Shown: positions 20,901 to 29,250, numbered from the stretch's first letter. The stretch is DNA of 40,938 nucleotides from an uncultured Octadecabacter sp. (GCA_937891785.1 CALAGN010000010.1:1-40938), one strand, 5' to 3'. Notes: generated from the sequence alone by a model not told the origin. Translations and numbers: made by a program.

Positions 20901-21815
20901 TTAGCACGGCGCGGGCAGCCCTGCTAGCCTGCGCAGGGGTCCTGTGGGATCGGGCAAACGCAGCCATGTCCCGCCAAGTGGTCGCACCGTTGCACCAGAC
21001 CCTATCTTGAAGCGCGCAAGCCCCGGCGCCGTGTCGGTGTCGACTAGCCCGAGGTCAAGGCACACATGGCCATCCTGGGCCAACTTCTCCATTGCTGCGG
21101 CCAGGATCAGATTGTGCGCGCCATTGGCGCACTCATCGAGGCTGCGCCAGCCGATGTGATAGGTGGCGACGGGGCCGTGACACAGAAACAACATGGCGGC
21201 GACCACAGTCGGGCCTACGTGTGCCGTCACCACACGTACCTGGCGGCGATTGGCCTCAGCAAAGGCCAGCGTCAGTTCAGTGGGCAAGGCGCGGTAACCC
21301 CGCGCCTTTTGCTGGGCGCGGTCTGCGTTCAGCAGCCAAGCATGCGCGGTGGCATCAAATGCGCGGTGGTGCAGCGTCAGTGAACCGCTCTGCGCGCGCA
21401 GCAAACGGTTGCGCCATTTGGGATGCATTCTCCCTTGAAAGTCACCGCGTAGATCCAGCTCGGCCACATGCGCGGGCGTGACAATCTGGCGAAACCCCGA
21501 ACCTACGGACCGCCGCAGCGGCCCGTTCGCATTCACAATCCGCACCCCCTGACGGCCAAGCCGTTCAAGCGCACGCGCCTGCACTTCGGGCGGGGCATCA
21601 TCAGCCCAGATCGGACCACGCGAGGCCATGCTGACCTGCCCAAACCATCCCAAGCGGCGCGTCATCAATTGGACATAACCGACACGGCGCGCACCATCTC
21701 GCAGCGTCAGACAACACACATCGCGGCCCATGCGGGCGAGGGCATCCGCGAACATCGGGTGTTGTTGCAGTGGCAGGATTGTATCAGGTGGCGGGCGGGC
21801 GGGCGTAATTATCAT
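20901..21815 (-). CDS. GNAT/FemAB-like acyltransferase
   Basis: Protein of 304 residues with the fold pattern of the BioF2-like or FemAB-like branch of the GNAT superfamily. An N-terminal half has QVSMASRGPIW and VRIVNANGPL. A C-terminal catalytic half contains YRALPTELTLAFAEANRRQVRVV, VVAAMLFLCHGPVATYHIGW, NLILAAAMEKLAQDG and LDLGLVDTDTAPGLARFKIGSGA. The YHIGW and LDLG blocks occur in proteins that transfer amino acids or acyl groups to peptidoglycan precursors or exported products. No specific substrate can be assigned. The start codon lies eight bases from an 11-bp inverted repeat (21823-21855), and no strong ribosome binding site is seen. Confidence 0.7.
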   Translation of the reverse strand: MIITPARPPPDTILPLQQHPMFADALARMGRDVCCLTLRDGARRVGYVQLMTRRLGWFGQVSMASRGPIWADDAPPEVQARALERLGRQGVRIVNANGPLRRSVGSGFRQIVTPAHVAELDLRGDFQGRMHPKWRNRLLRAQSGSLTLHHRAFDATAHAWLLNADRAQQKARGYRALPTELTLAFAEANRRQVRVVTAHVGPTVVAAMLFLCHGPVATYHIGWRSLDECANGAHNLILAAAMEKLAQDGHVCLDLGLVDTDTAPGLARFKIGSGATVRPLGGTWLRLPDPTGPLRRLAGLPAPC

Positions 21816-21822
21816 GGCCCAT

Positions 21823-21855
21823 ATTAAGACAGTTGAAACCTAAGACTGTCTTAAT
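21823..21855. promoter_or_regulatory. 11-bp perfect inverted repeat in a divergent gap
   Basis: ATTAAGACAGT (21823-21833), an 11-base spacer, and ACTGTCTTAAT (21845-21855). Arm centres are 22 bases apart, two helical turns. It fills the gap between the GNAT-like gene (start 21815, minus) and the possible small ORF (ATG at 21854), overlapping the latter's start. This suits an operator or a hairpin at the 5' end of either message. Confidence 0.5.
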
Positions 21856-22003
21856 GGCTTACATGAAACCACGCAGCGCATCGGTTTACGGCCATATCCT
21901 TATCAGCCCGCGCCTGACACCGCTGGGGGCCGCATTGCTCGCGGTTTCGGCGGCGCTTCCCGCAGGCGGCGTGCTAGCGGTGATCGACTGGTTGTGGCTT
22001 TAG
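21854..22003 (+). CDS. possible 49-residue single-pass membrane peptide
   Basis: Not recognised. The frame opens [20 protein letters not shown], then a hydrophobic stretch of about 25 residues ([11 protein letters not shown] to VLAVI) and ends DWLWL. A basic N-terminus plus one hydrophobic helix suggests a small inner-membrane protein. Codon choice resembles the neighbours, with G or C in most third positions. Against it: no clear Shine-Dalgarno sequence precedes either ATG (21854 or 21863). The first ATG lies inside the right arm of the inverted repeat. The stop overlaps the stop of the convergent tyrS gene by three bases. It may be a real small protein under control of the repeat, or chance. 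Confidence 0.4.
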   Translation: MAYMKPRSASVYGHILISPRLTPLGAALLAVSAALPAGGVLAVIDWLWL

Positions 22004-23253
22004 CCCAATTGCACCAGCGCGTGGCGTTTCTTACCTGCTGACAATTTCATCGGCGTGGCAAGTGCGGCGGCGCCTATCATCATGCCAGCGTCCGTTACCG
22101 GTTCGTCATTCAAACGCGCACCATTTTCAGAGATCAGGCGCTTGGCCTCCTTGCCGCTGCCCGCAAGGCCGGATTTCACGATCAATTGCACGATCGACAT
22201 GCCATCACCAAGGTCGGCGGCAGTCAGAGTCAGAGTCGGCAGGTCATCGCCCACGCCGCCCCGCTCAAACACCTCGCGTGCAGTGGCTTCGGCGGTTTTC
22301 GCCGCATCGCCACCATGGAGCAAGGTCGTGACTTCATTGGCCAAAATGATCTTGGCGGCGTTAATTTCGGCACCTTCCAGGGCGCCCAACCGGTCGCATT
22401 CATCCAGCGGCAGTTCGGTGTAAAGCTTCAGGAACCGACCCACATCGGCATCGGTGGTATTGCGCCAGAACTGCCAGAATTCATAGGGCGCGACCATATC
22501 GGCATTCAGCCAAACAGCGCCGTCCTGGGACTTGCCCATCTTCTTGCCGTCACTGGTGGTCAGCAGCGGCGAGGTCAGCCCATAGATTTCGTGATCCAGC
22601 ACGCGACGGGTCAGATCAATACCGTTCACGATATTGCCCCATTGATCGCTGCCACCCATCTGCAACACACAACCATAACGGCGGTTAAGCTCAAGAAAAT
22701 CATAGGCTTGCAGGATCATGTAGTTGAATTCGAGGAAGCTAAGGCTTTGCTCGCGATCCAGCCGCGATTTCACGCTCTCAAACGCCAGCATCCGGTTAAC
22801 GCTGAAATGGCGGCCAATGTCGCGCAGGAAATCAAGGTAGTTCAGCCCGTCCAGCCATTCGGCGTTGTTGAGCATCAGCGCCTTGTTGGGCGCATCGGTG
22901 TCGTAATCAATATAAGCGGCGAAAACCTTTTTGATGCCGTTGATATTGTCATCAATCTGGTCAGCCGTCAGCAAAGGGCGTTCATCGGCACGAAAGCTGG
23001 GGTCACCTACCTTGGTCGTGCCGCCACCCATCAGGGTGATCGGCTGGTGGCCGGTCTTTTGTAGCCAGCGCAGCATCATGATCTGGATCAGGCTGCCCAC
23101 GTGCAGCGATTTCGCCGTTGCATCAAAGCCGATGTAGGCGGGCACAACACCGCGGCTCAATGCCTCGTCCAGCGCCTGATAATCAGTGCAGTCGGCGAGG
23201 AAGCCACGGTCCATCATGACGGCCATAAAATCGGATTTGGGGTGGTAGGTCAT
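22000..23253 (-). CDS. tyrS: tyrosyl-tRNA synthetase
   Basis: Class I aminoacyl-tRNA synthetase charging tRNA-Tyr. The HIGH-type motif is HVGSL (51-55) and the KMSKS motif is KMGKS; both sit in a catalytic domain with YMILQAYDF and GGSDQWGNI, the tyrosine-binding blocks. The C-terminal S4 RNA-binding domain runs from about residue 350 ([21 protein letters not shown]). The start at 23253 (417 aa) gives the normal length and has AGAGG upstream. The longer frame to 23397 would overlap the divergent anmK gene. The 61-base gap to anmK must hold both start regions. Confidence 0.97.
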   Translation of the reverse strand: MTYHPKSDFMAVMMDRGFLADCTDYQALDEALSRGVVPAYIGFDATAKSLHVGSLIQIMMLRWLQKTGHQPITLMGGGTTKVGDPSFRADERPLLTADQIDDNINGIKKVFAAYIDYDTDAPNKALMLNNAEWLDGLNYLDFLRDIGRHFSVNRMLAFESVKSRLDREQSLSFLEFNYMILQAYDFLELNRRYGCVLQMGGSDQWGNIVNGIDLTRRVLDHEIYGLTSPLLTTSDGKKMGKSQDGAVWLNADMVAPYEFWQFWRNTTDADVGRFLKLYTELPLDECDRLGALEGAEINAAKIILANEVTTLLHGGDAAKTAEATAREVFERGGVGDDLPTLTLTAADLGDGMSIVQLIVKSGLAGSGKEAKRLISENGARLNDEPVTDAGMMIGAAALATPMKLSAGKKRHALVQLG

Positions 23254-23314
23254 AACTTGCCTCTGCATCAGGTTCGGGGCATCTATAAGGGGCAGTTTAA
23301 CCAAGGGAAAGTGC

Positions 23315-24412
23315 ATGTTGAAATCTGGCACGGTGCGCGCCCTTGGGGCGATGTCGGGAACCTCGCTTGATGGGGTGGATGTGGCCGTGATCGACACGGA
23401 CGGACATGCAGTGTTCGGCTTTGGGGAAACACAATATCGGCCATATTCCGATGATGAACGCGCGGTTTTGCACGGTGCACTCGGGCAGTGGCATGACGAG
23501 GTTGGTGGCGACGTCGTAGCGTTGATCGAAGACGTTCATGCGCAAGCGATGTCCGGATTCGAGGGCATCGAACTGGCCGGATTTCACGGCCAGACCTTGG
23601 CGCATGATCCGGGTGGTCGCGGCACGCATCAGGCGGGTGACGGGCAACGGCTGGCGGATCGGATTGGTGTGCCTGTCGTCTGGGATTTTCGCAGCGCCGA
23701 TGTGCGCCTTGGCGGGCAGGGCGCGCCACTTGCGCCGTTCTATCATTTCGCGCTGGCCAAATGGGTCAAGGCAGACGCGCCGATTGCGTTTCTCAACCTT
23801 GGTGGGGTCGGGAACCTAACGTGGGTGGACCCAAGCAAGCCCGCGCCCGAAAGCGACGGCGCGCTGCTGGCCTTTGACACCGGTCCAGCAAACGCTCCAA
23901 TAAATGATTTGATACAACAAAGGCTGGGGCAACCCTTTGATCGTGAGGGCAAATTGGCCGCACGGGGAACCGTGGTCACCGGCGCGCTCGAGCTGTTTTT
24001 GGATGATCCGTATTTCTATAAAATACCTCCCAAATCACTGGATCGTAACGCGTTTGATCAGATGTTCGACCTTGTGCGTGAGCTTGGCGACGCGGACGCT
24101 GCGGCGACGATGACAGCAATGGCCGCAAGTGCGGTCATGCGCGCGATGGAGCATTGCCCGACCCCCCCCAGCACCGTGCTCGTCTGTGGGGGCGGGCGCA
24201 AGAACCTAACGATGATGGCGATGCTGCATGCCGGGCTTGATTGCCCAGTGCGCGCGGTCGAGGACGTCGGGCTGGACGGTGATATGATTGAAGCACAGGC
24301 CTTTGCCTATCTGGCGGTGCGCGTGGCTAAGGGGTTGCCCACATCATGTGCCAGCACCACGGGTGTGCGCGCCGCCGTTGGGGGCGGAACCCTGAGCCGT
24401 CCAAAAGATTGA
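23315..24412 (+). CDS. anmK: anhydro-N-acetylmuramic acid kinase
   Basis: Cell-wall recycling enzyme that phosphorylates and opens anhydro-MurNAc to MurNAc-6-phosphate. The 365-residue protein has the ASKHA phosphate-1 block [14 protein letters not shown] near the N-terminus. [50 protein letters not shown] and VCGGGRKN then follow in family order. The product works in the cytosol on muropeptide turnover products. AAGGGAAA precedes the ATG. It is divergent from tyrS, an arrangement often seen in Rhodobacteraceae. Downstream lies about 200 bases without a convincing gene, containing repeat copy B. Confidence 0.96.
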   Translation: MLKSGTVRALGAMSGTSLDGVDVAVIDTDGHAVFGFGETQYRPYSDDERAVLHGALGQWHDEVGGDVVALIEDVHAQAMSGFEGIELAGFHGQTLAHDPGGRGTHQAGDGQRLADRIGVPVVWDFRSADVRLGGQGAPLAPFYHFALAKWVKADAPIAFLNLGGVGNLTWVDPSKPAPESDGALLAFDTGPANAPINDLIQQRLGQPFDREGKLAARGTVVTGALELFLDDPYFYKIPPKSLDRNAFDQMFDLVRELGDADAAATMTAMAASAVMRAMEHCPTPPSTVLVCGGGRKNLTMMAMLHAGLDCPVRAVEDVGLDGDMIEAQAFAYLAVRVAKGLPTSCASTTGVRAAVGGGTLSRPKD

Positions 24413-24614
24413 GCATCTTTGAAGAAAAAATAGGGGGCGTTAACCATCCAAGGTTAGCATCGGACCGCGGCGCAAGCTAGAGAGCCAATGGCCGTAACAA
24501 GAGAAGGCCCCCCTGATGCACCACAGTGACTGACGGGGGTCAGATCCGACGTTCTGATTTGATATGCTCCGGGGGGGCCGCCCGCAGGGCGGCGGCAGCG
24601 CCCCCTGCGCCGAT
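24413..24614. other. gene-free interval between anmK and the mttB homolog
   Basis: These 202 bases separate two convergent genes. I see no credible ORF here; short frames have poor composition and overlap both neighbours. The right third is the GC-rich repeat copy B with a strong hairpin. The left part contains TTTGAAGAAAAAATAGGGGG, which may be a remnant of a similar element. Confidence 0.5.
24562..24605 (-). repeat. dispersed intergenic repeat, copy B, with terminator-like hairpin
   Basis: Read on the minus strand: GGGGGCGCTGCC, a GC-rich stem (GCCGCCC, GCA, GGGCGGC on the plus strand, 7 bp with a 3-base loop), CCCCCGGAG, then CATAT. It begins about ten bases after the stop of the mttB homolog and probably helps end that transcript. 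It shares blocks with copies A and C. Confidence 0.55.
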
Positions 24615-26180
24615 TTATATCGGCAAATGGATGTTAAATCGGGCGCGGATCGCAGCATCAAGGTCCGGCGCAAAGCGCGCGGCACTTGTGGTCGCCAATA
24701 TCTTTTCTTTGTGCGCCACCGCATTTTCAATCAGGTCCGGCTTGTCCTTTTCGGCCCATTCCTTTGGTGACATGCGATTTCCCAGTTTTGGATAAACGTT
24801 GTCTTTTTGCATCCGGCTGAGGGTTTGATCAGTGCCAAGGTAATGCCCAGGACCGCCCATGCAGACCGCGCGCATTTGATCCAGGGCGAGCGTTTCGTCA
24901 TCGACTTCGATCCCGCGCACGCAGCGCAGGGCCTGGCCGATCAGGTCATCGCCGAGGATCAAGGATTCGTGACAAAACCCGAGCAGCGAGGCGTGCATCC
25001 CCGCGGCCTCGTAGACCATATTCAGCCCCGACAGTCCGGCCATGACGTTGGAACACATCTGCTCCCAGCCCGCCTGCATATCGGGCATTTTGCTGTCAGC
25101 GATCCCTGCCGCTGCCCCGCCGGGCAACCCGTAGAAACGGTGCATCTGCGCACAGCCTGCCGTCAGAAGCGCTTGTTCGCCCGACCCGCCCGTCATGGCC
25201 CCTGTGCGCAGGTCCAGCCCGAACGGCCATGTGCCAAAAATTGCCGGATGCCCCGGTGCCATGGCGTTCACATAGACGATCCCCGCAAGGCATTCGGCCA
25301 CTGCCTGCACGATGGCGCCAGCGATGGTGGACGGCGCAGTGGCCCCGGACATGCCTGCCGACAACAACAGCACTGGCATGCCCGCACGAATGCACAATTC
25401 CATCACTTCGCAGGCTTCAGTGGCAAACCGCATCGGCGGAACCACAAAGCAGTTTGAATTGCTCATGAAGGGGCGTGCGCGCCATGCGTCCTCGCCGCCG
25501 GCAATCATGTGCAGCAGCTCGATGCACGGCGCCACGTGGGAGGGTTCAACAAACGACGTGCCGATGTGCTTTTTTGTGCCCGAAGTGGTCGCGTAGACCG
25601 TGTTGAGGTCCATTTCGAGGTTATCAAGAATATCGCGGGCCACCATTGGCCGCTGCAAGAAGTGGATATTATCAAGCGTGTCAACGATCCGCGCGGCGTC
25701 GTGCAAGTCTTGCACGGTGCTTTCGCGGTAGTTGCGCCCCAGCACGTCAACCATATGCACCGCCGCGCCCGCCGTGCCGTAATGCACCCTCGTGCCCGAC
25801 AGATCGAGGTCATGGGCAGAATCGCGGGCGCAAAGTGTGAGGTCGCGCTTGGCAATTGCCAGCATGTCTTCAACCAAAGCGCGCGGAAAGCGGATGCGCC
25901 CGTCGTTGCCTTGCACGGCGCCAGCGCCTGTCAGGATTGCGACGCCAGATGGCGGGGCATCGGCCAGCCCGATTTCTTCAAGTGCTGTGAGTGCGGCCTC
26001 GTGGATGCGCGCCACATCGGCGTCGCTTAGCGGCGAATATTGACCGCCGGACATGCCTGCGTGGATGGGGCGCATATCGCCCGACAGGGGGGCGGCGCGG
26101 CTGGCGTGTCGCGCGGCGCGGCCACCTGTTCTGGCGGGGCGTGGGGTCGGATTCTTGGACGGGTAGGTGATATCGGTCAT
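24615..26180 (-). CDS. MttB-family corrinoid methyltransferase without pyrrolysine
   Basis: Member of the trimethylamine methyltransferase (MttB) superfamily, 521 residues. Family blocks are clear: MSGGQYSPLSDADVARIHEAALTALEEIG at the start, VHYGTAGAAVHMVD, SGTKKHIGTSF, LLSAGMSGATAPSTIAGAIVQ, NAMAPGHPAIFGTWPF and GMHASLLGFCHESLILGDD. The frame is continuous, with no in-frame TAG at the position where archaeal MttB encodes pyrrolysine, so it belongs to the non-Pyl branch. That branch includes demethylases for glycine betaine and other quaternary amines. The substrate here is unknown. No corrinoid protein gene is adjacent, so the partner must lie elsewhere. The N-terminal 35 residues are basic and low in complexity. 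No good ribosome binding site precedes the ATG at 26180. Confidence 0.88.
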   Translation of the reverse strand: MTDITYPSKNPTPRPARTGGRAARHASRAAPLSGDMRPIHAGMSGGQYSPLSDADVARIHEAALTALEEIGLADAPPSGVAILTGAGAVQGNDGRIRFPRALVEDMLAIAKRDLTLCARDSAHDLDLSGTRVHYGTAGAAVHMVDVLGRNYRESTVQDLHDAARIVDTLDNIHFLQRPMVARDILDNLEMDLNTVYATTSGTKKHIGTSFVEPSHVAPCIELLHMIAGGEDAWRARPFMSNSNCFVVPPMRFATEACEVMELCIRAGMPVLLLSAGMSGATAPSTIAGAIVQAVAECLAGIVYVNAMAPGHPAIFGTWPFGLDLRTGAMTGGSGEQALLTAGCAQMHRFYGLPGGAAAGIADSKMPDMQAGWEQMCSNVMAGLSGLNMVYEAAGMHASLLGFCHESLILGDDLIGQALRCVRGIEVDDETLALDQMRAVCMGGPGHYLGTDQTLSRMQKDNVYPKLGNRMSPKEWAEKDKPDLIENAVAHKEKILATTSAARFAPDLDAAIRARFNIHLPI

Positions 26181-26221
26181 GGGGGCGCTCGTGCAAAAAA
26201 GGGGAAAAGGATTGCGATACT

Positions 26222-26344
26222 TTATCCTTTGGTTGGACGCCCCCGCGCCGCACGTCCGCGCCGCGCGCCAATTGTACGCTCGACAATGAAAATGCCGGAT
26301 GACTGGTTAGGCTTCACGACGCACCTTTCACAAATTTCGCTCAC
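26222..26344 (-). CDS. possible 40-residue Arg-rich peptide upstream of the mttB homolog
   Basis: Not recognised. A frame beginning at GTG (26344) reads SEICERCVVKPNQSSGIFIV after the start and ends with an Arg/Gly-rich tail whose last part, RGRPTKG, looks like an AT-hook core. The stop lies 41 bases before the mttB start on the same strand. No ribosome binding site is seen, and the frame stays open upstream of the GTG without an ATG, back to a TAG. It may be a leader peptide, the end of a degraded gene, or chance in GC-rich DNA. Confidence 0.15.
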   Translation of the reverse strand: MSEICERCVVKPNQSSGIFIVERTIGARRGRAARGRPTKG

Positions 26345-26447
26345 CGTCGCTGCGCAATACACCCCCGTCTTGCCTGTTTCCGACCTCGCGTCGCTTTTGA
26401 GCTATCGTCGCAGCACGTCGCCCCAACCCGCCATCACAGGGTGCGGA

Positions 26448-26564
26448 TTACCATTTGCCACTTGTGCCACCACCGCCGAATTTGTCACCGTCATCTGCTT
26501 TGGCGGTTTTTATGGGGATAACAGATGCTGTCGCGGTCACATGTCCGCAACTGGGACAGGTCAT
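26448..26564 (-). CDS. detached C-terminal zinc-ribbon segment of the TPM protein
   Basis: A 38-residue frame that begins MTCPSCGHVTATASVIPIKT, continues AKADDGDKFGGGGTSGKW and stops. Its ATG overlaps the TGA of the TPM gene (ATGA, 26561-26564). The CPSCG pair is the natural second half of a zinc ribbon whose first half, CPQCG, ends the upstream frame. A glycine-rich tail ending in W is typical of TPM proteins of this group. This is therefore the continuation of one protein in another frame, through a frameshift mutation, a sequencing error or programmed frameshifting. Translation as a separate peptide by reinitiation is also possible. Confidence 0.6.
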   Translation of the reverse strand: MTCPSCGHVTATASVIPIKTAKADDGDKFGGGGTSGKW

Positions 26565-27304
26565 GCGGTTTCAGTCGCCCGAGCAAGCATGATGCGTTCG
26601 CGTTCAAGGCCCGGTTTGCCACACTGCGGGCAGGGCTCCTTGGTCAGTCGAGCCGCGCGCACCAGCCCCCAGCCAATAAGCCCAGCAATCACTGCAGCCA
26701 GCGGCGCAAGAATCGCCCAGATGCTTAACCCACCTTGGCTGTCAGCGGCGCCACTTGCATGGCCACCGGTGTGGAATGGCGCAACGATCCGATCATTGAT
26801 CCCCTCGATGCCACTGGTCAGTCCCGCAGCGAAACTACCGTTGCGAAACACCGGCAGGATATCTTCGTTAATCACGCAGACCGCAGCGCGATCCCAGTCA
26901 GTGCCATAGGCACCGCCGAGCGTAATCGCGATCTCGCGGTCATCGCGAAACACTAACAGTAGGACGCCGGTATATTCGCCCTCGGCGCCGATGCCCCATT
27001 GGTCAAACAGCGCCTTGCCAAATGTGGTGATATCGATGTCTTGCGCGTAAAACCGAACCGATGACAGGGTCACAACTGTTATTTCAGCGCCGGTATCATC
27101 AAGGATCGAGGCGAGCGTTTGGGTCAGGTGCTCCTCGCTGGCATCGTCAATCATCCCGGCGAAATCATTCACCGGTGCTGTTGCGGGTGTGGAAAAGGTT
27201 TCGGCCGATACGCCCATCATTAGCCCGAAAAACAGGGTAAAAGCGGTCAAAAATCGTAGCAGTGCATTAATCCTTCGCAAGTAGTGCGTCTGCGATTCCC
27301 CCAT
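26561..27304 (-). CDS. TPM-domain (YgcG-like) membrane-anchored protein, C-terminus out of frame
   Basis: Envelope protein of 247 residues. An N-terminal signal segment (about 13-34, LLRFLTAFTLFFGLMMGVSA) is followed by the TPM domain: PVNDFAGMIDDASEEHLTQTL, GAEITVVTLSSV, FDQWGIGAEGEYTGVLLLVF and REIAITLGGAYG. Next come a membrane helix (about 195-217, IWAILAPLAAVIAGLIGW) and a cytosolic CPQCG half-knuckle. The frame then stops at LARATETA, while the expected second knuckle continues in the -1 frame (26448-26564). The domain's function is unsettled. The ATG at 27304 has GGAG about nine bases upstream and overlaps the end of the neighbouring pseudogene. Confidence 0.8.
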   Translation of the reverse strand: MGESQTHYLRRINALLRFLTAFTLFFGLMMGVSAETFSTPATAPVNDFAGMIDDASEEHLTQTLASILDDTGAEITVVTLSSVRFYAQDIDITTFGKALFDQWGIGAEGEYTGVLLLVFRDDREIAITLGGAYGTDWDRAAVCVINEDILPVFRNGSFAAGLTSGIEGINDRIVAPFHTGGHASGAADSQGGLSIWAILAPLAAVIAGLIGWGLVRAARLTKEPCPQCGKPGLERERIMLARATETA

Positions 27305-27983
27305 CTATGTCATCTCCAAGAGCGCTAAATTCGCCGGCTCCAAACATTACTGTCGCAGCGTCATGAATAACCCGATGCATCGTGCGTGCCAGAGCCGAGC
27401 CAAGCGAGAGGCGCGCCACGCCGATCTTTGTAAAATCCGCGCGGTCGTAAGAGGCATAGTCCCCCGCCACAAGCGCATTTACCGGCTTGTCGGTTTGCGC
27501 CACGATCTGCGACAGACCAGCAAAGGATTTGGTCATAGGCGCGTAAAGACAATCTGCCCTGCGGCTGAAAACGCTTTCAGGAGGCCGATGGCCTCGTTGA
27601 TATCATAGGTGTCGACCATGATCCCATCAGCGCGGGCCATCAAAACGAAATCGCAGGGCAGGGCGCGGGCAGCTTCGGTCGCGGCGCGGATTTTCCCGAC
27701 AGCGAGATCAAGGTCGTAGACGGTTTGGGTGCCTTGCAGCAGGTCGTCTGCAATTCCCTGCAAGCCGACTTCAGCTGCCACGCGCACGGCTTCAGCTGTG
27801 CCATCGAGCGTGTCACGATCCACTTTGCCGTCAGGCGACCCAAGGGTAAAAGCATGCGCAGCGGACGACATGGCAATTGCCTGCGCCCCTAAACCCCGCC
27901 AGCATCTTGACCGATCCGAAATCCTAGGTATTCGCAAGGATGAACGCGGCACCATGTTGATGCATCCCGCGGAATGTGGCGCC
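27267..27983 (-). pseudogene. isocitrate lyase/PEP mutase family protein, decayed
   Basis: Pieces of one PEP-mutase-family protein lie in three frames. The N-terminal piece reads TFRGMHQHGAAFILANT, then a TAG (27924-27926) where the family has Trp, then DFGSVKMLAG. An extra base in a G-run (27894-27897) shifts the frame to LGAQAIAMSSAAHAFTLG. The middle piece (27533-27955 as the open frame) lacks about 30 residues around the catalytic Asp/Glu-rich loop that normally follows HAFTLG. A second shift near 27537-27544 moves reading to MTKSFAGLSQIVAQTDKPVN and the end piece (27267-27536), whose ISLGSALAR-like segment is RLSLGSALART. A nonsense codon, two shifts and a deletion together make a functional enzyme very unlikely. 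The lesions were found by comparison with remembered family sequence, not an alignment. Confidence 0.85.
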
Positions 27984-27994
27984 TCGATCGACGT

Positions 27995-29182
27995 TTATGC
28001 CTTGTCGCTGGCAAGCTGGGCGGCAAAGGCCAACAGGCGTTTGATCGCATTGATATAGGCGTTGTCTTCGATCGTCATGGCGACACGGATATGGCCCGCG
28101 GCGGCCTGTCCAAAGCTTTCACCGGGCATCACGGCGATCTGTTCGCTATCAAGCAGCGCATTGGCAAACGCCTCGCCGGAAAGGCCCGTGGCACGCACAT
28201 CCAGCATTGCATACATCGCGCCTTGGATCGGCGCGGCGCGCACCACGTTTTGCTGCGTTAGCAGGTCCTGCGTGATTAATCGGCGACGGCGGAACGGAGC
28301 CGCGACTTGTTCTTCAAGCGAGTGCCCCATGGACAGGGCATAGGTTGCCGCATCCTGAATAAATCCGGGCACGCCATAGGTCGTGTGGGTCGAAAGCGTG
28401 ATCAGGTTGTCGATCACCTGTTCGGGGCCACAGACCCAGCCCACACGGCTGCCCGTCATAGCATGGCTTTTGGACATGGACCCGACCAGCAGCGTGCGGT
28501 CCGCCATATCAGGCAGGGCGCGAGGCGACAGATGCGCCCCCTCCCAGATTTGGCTGTCATATACCTCGTCCGAGATCAGCCAAAGGTCATTGTCGATGCA
28601 GGCCTTTGCGATGTCTTGCAGGGTCGGTTTTGAATAAACCGCACCCGTGGGATTGTTGGGCGTGTTGATCAGCAGGCTTTTGGCACCGCTGGCCTTGACC
28701 GCGGCTGCGATATCTGCGCCGCGTGGCTGAAAGCCCTTGGCGCTATCAGCAGGCACGGCAAGCGGTCGTGCGCCAACGGCGCGGATCGTGCCGGGGTAGG
28801 TCGCGTAATAGGGATCAATATAAAGCGCGGTATCGCCCTCATCGAGCACGGCGTGATGGCTGGCAAACAGGGCCGACTGCCCTCCCGGCGTGATGGTGAT
28901 ATTGTCTATCGACGTGGCCACGCCCGATTGCGCGGTTATACGCGCCGCCACGGCCTTGCGCAGCGCCGTCGTGCCAGGAATGGCGGCATATCCGGTATGC
29001 CCGCCTTTGGCAGCCGCGCTCATAGCGTCCAAAATATCTGTGCTTGTGCTGATATCATGTTCACCAATGGTCAATTCGGTAATCTGCGCGCCTGCCTCGA
29101 TCATCGCGCGGGCGCGAAAGAAAAGGTCCCAGCCGTCAGAGCGGCCGCCAGTGATATTTGTCAGACGATGTGATAATTTCAT
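27995..29182 (-). CDS. class I/II pyridoxal-phosphate aminotransferase
   Basis: Fold-type I aminotransferase, 395 residues from the ATG at 29182; the longer frame would begin with TTG. Motifs in order: LTIGEHDISTSTDILDAM near the N-terminus, GHTGYAAIPGTTALRKAVA, ITPGGQSALFASHHAVLDEGD, LLINTPNNPTGAVYS, LWLISDEVYDSQIW and VGSMSKSHAMTGSRVGW, where SMSKSHAM holds the PLP-binding Lys. The C-terminal domain ends IRVAMTIEDNAYINAIKRLL. The overall pattern is that of the aspartate/aromatic aminotransferase group, but the amino donor is not assignable. No clear ribosome binding site precedes the start. The pseudogene follows directly downstream on the same strand. Confidence 0.9.
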   Translation of the reverse strand: MKLSHRLTNITGGRSDGWDLFFRARAMIEAGAQITELTIGEHDISTSTDILDAMSAAAKGGHTGYAAIPGTTALRKAVAARITAQSGVATSIDNITITPGGQSALFASHHAVLDEGDTALYIDPYYATYPGTIRAVGARPLAVPADSAKGFQPRGADIAAAVKASGAKSLLINTPNNPTGAVYSKPTLQDIAKACIDNDLWLISDEVYDSQIWEGAHLSPRALPDMADRTLLVGSMSKSHAMTGSRVGWVCGPEQVIDNLITLSTHTTYGVPGFIQDAATYALSMGHSLEEQVAAPFRRRRLITQDLLTQQNVVRAAPIQGAMYAMLDVRATGLSGEAFANALLDSEQIAVMPGESFGQAAAGHIRVAMTIEDNAYINAIKRLLAFAAQLASDKA

Positions 29183-29250
29183 AACCGCGAGGGAAGCCGT
29201 CTTGGCGCGCAAAAGTCAATCCGCGATTCACCTTTTTGGTCCTGCGCAGT

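Noticed and set aside
24615-26180. Pyrrolysine-encoding MttB
   Set aside because: The reading frame has no internal TAG, and no pyl genes are in the window.
26040-26909. 289-codon open frame on the plus strand
   Set aside because: It is antisense to the mttB 5' end and to the TPM gene, with no motif and a low-complexity composition. The zinc-ribbon frame on the other strand explains the region better.
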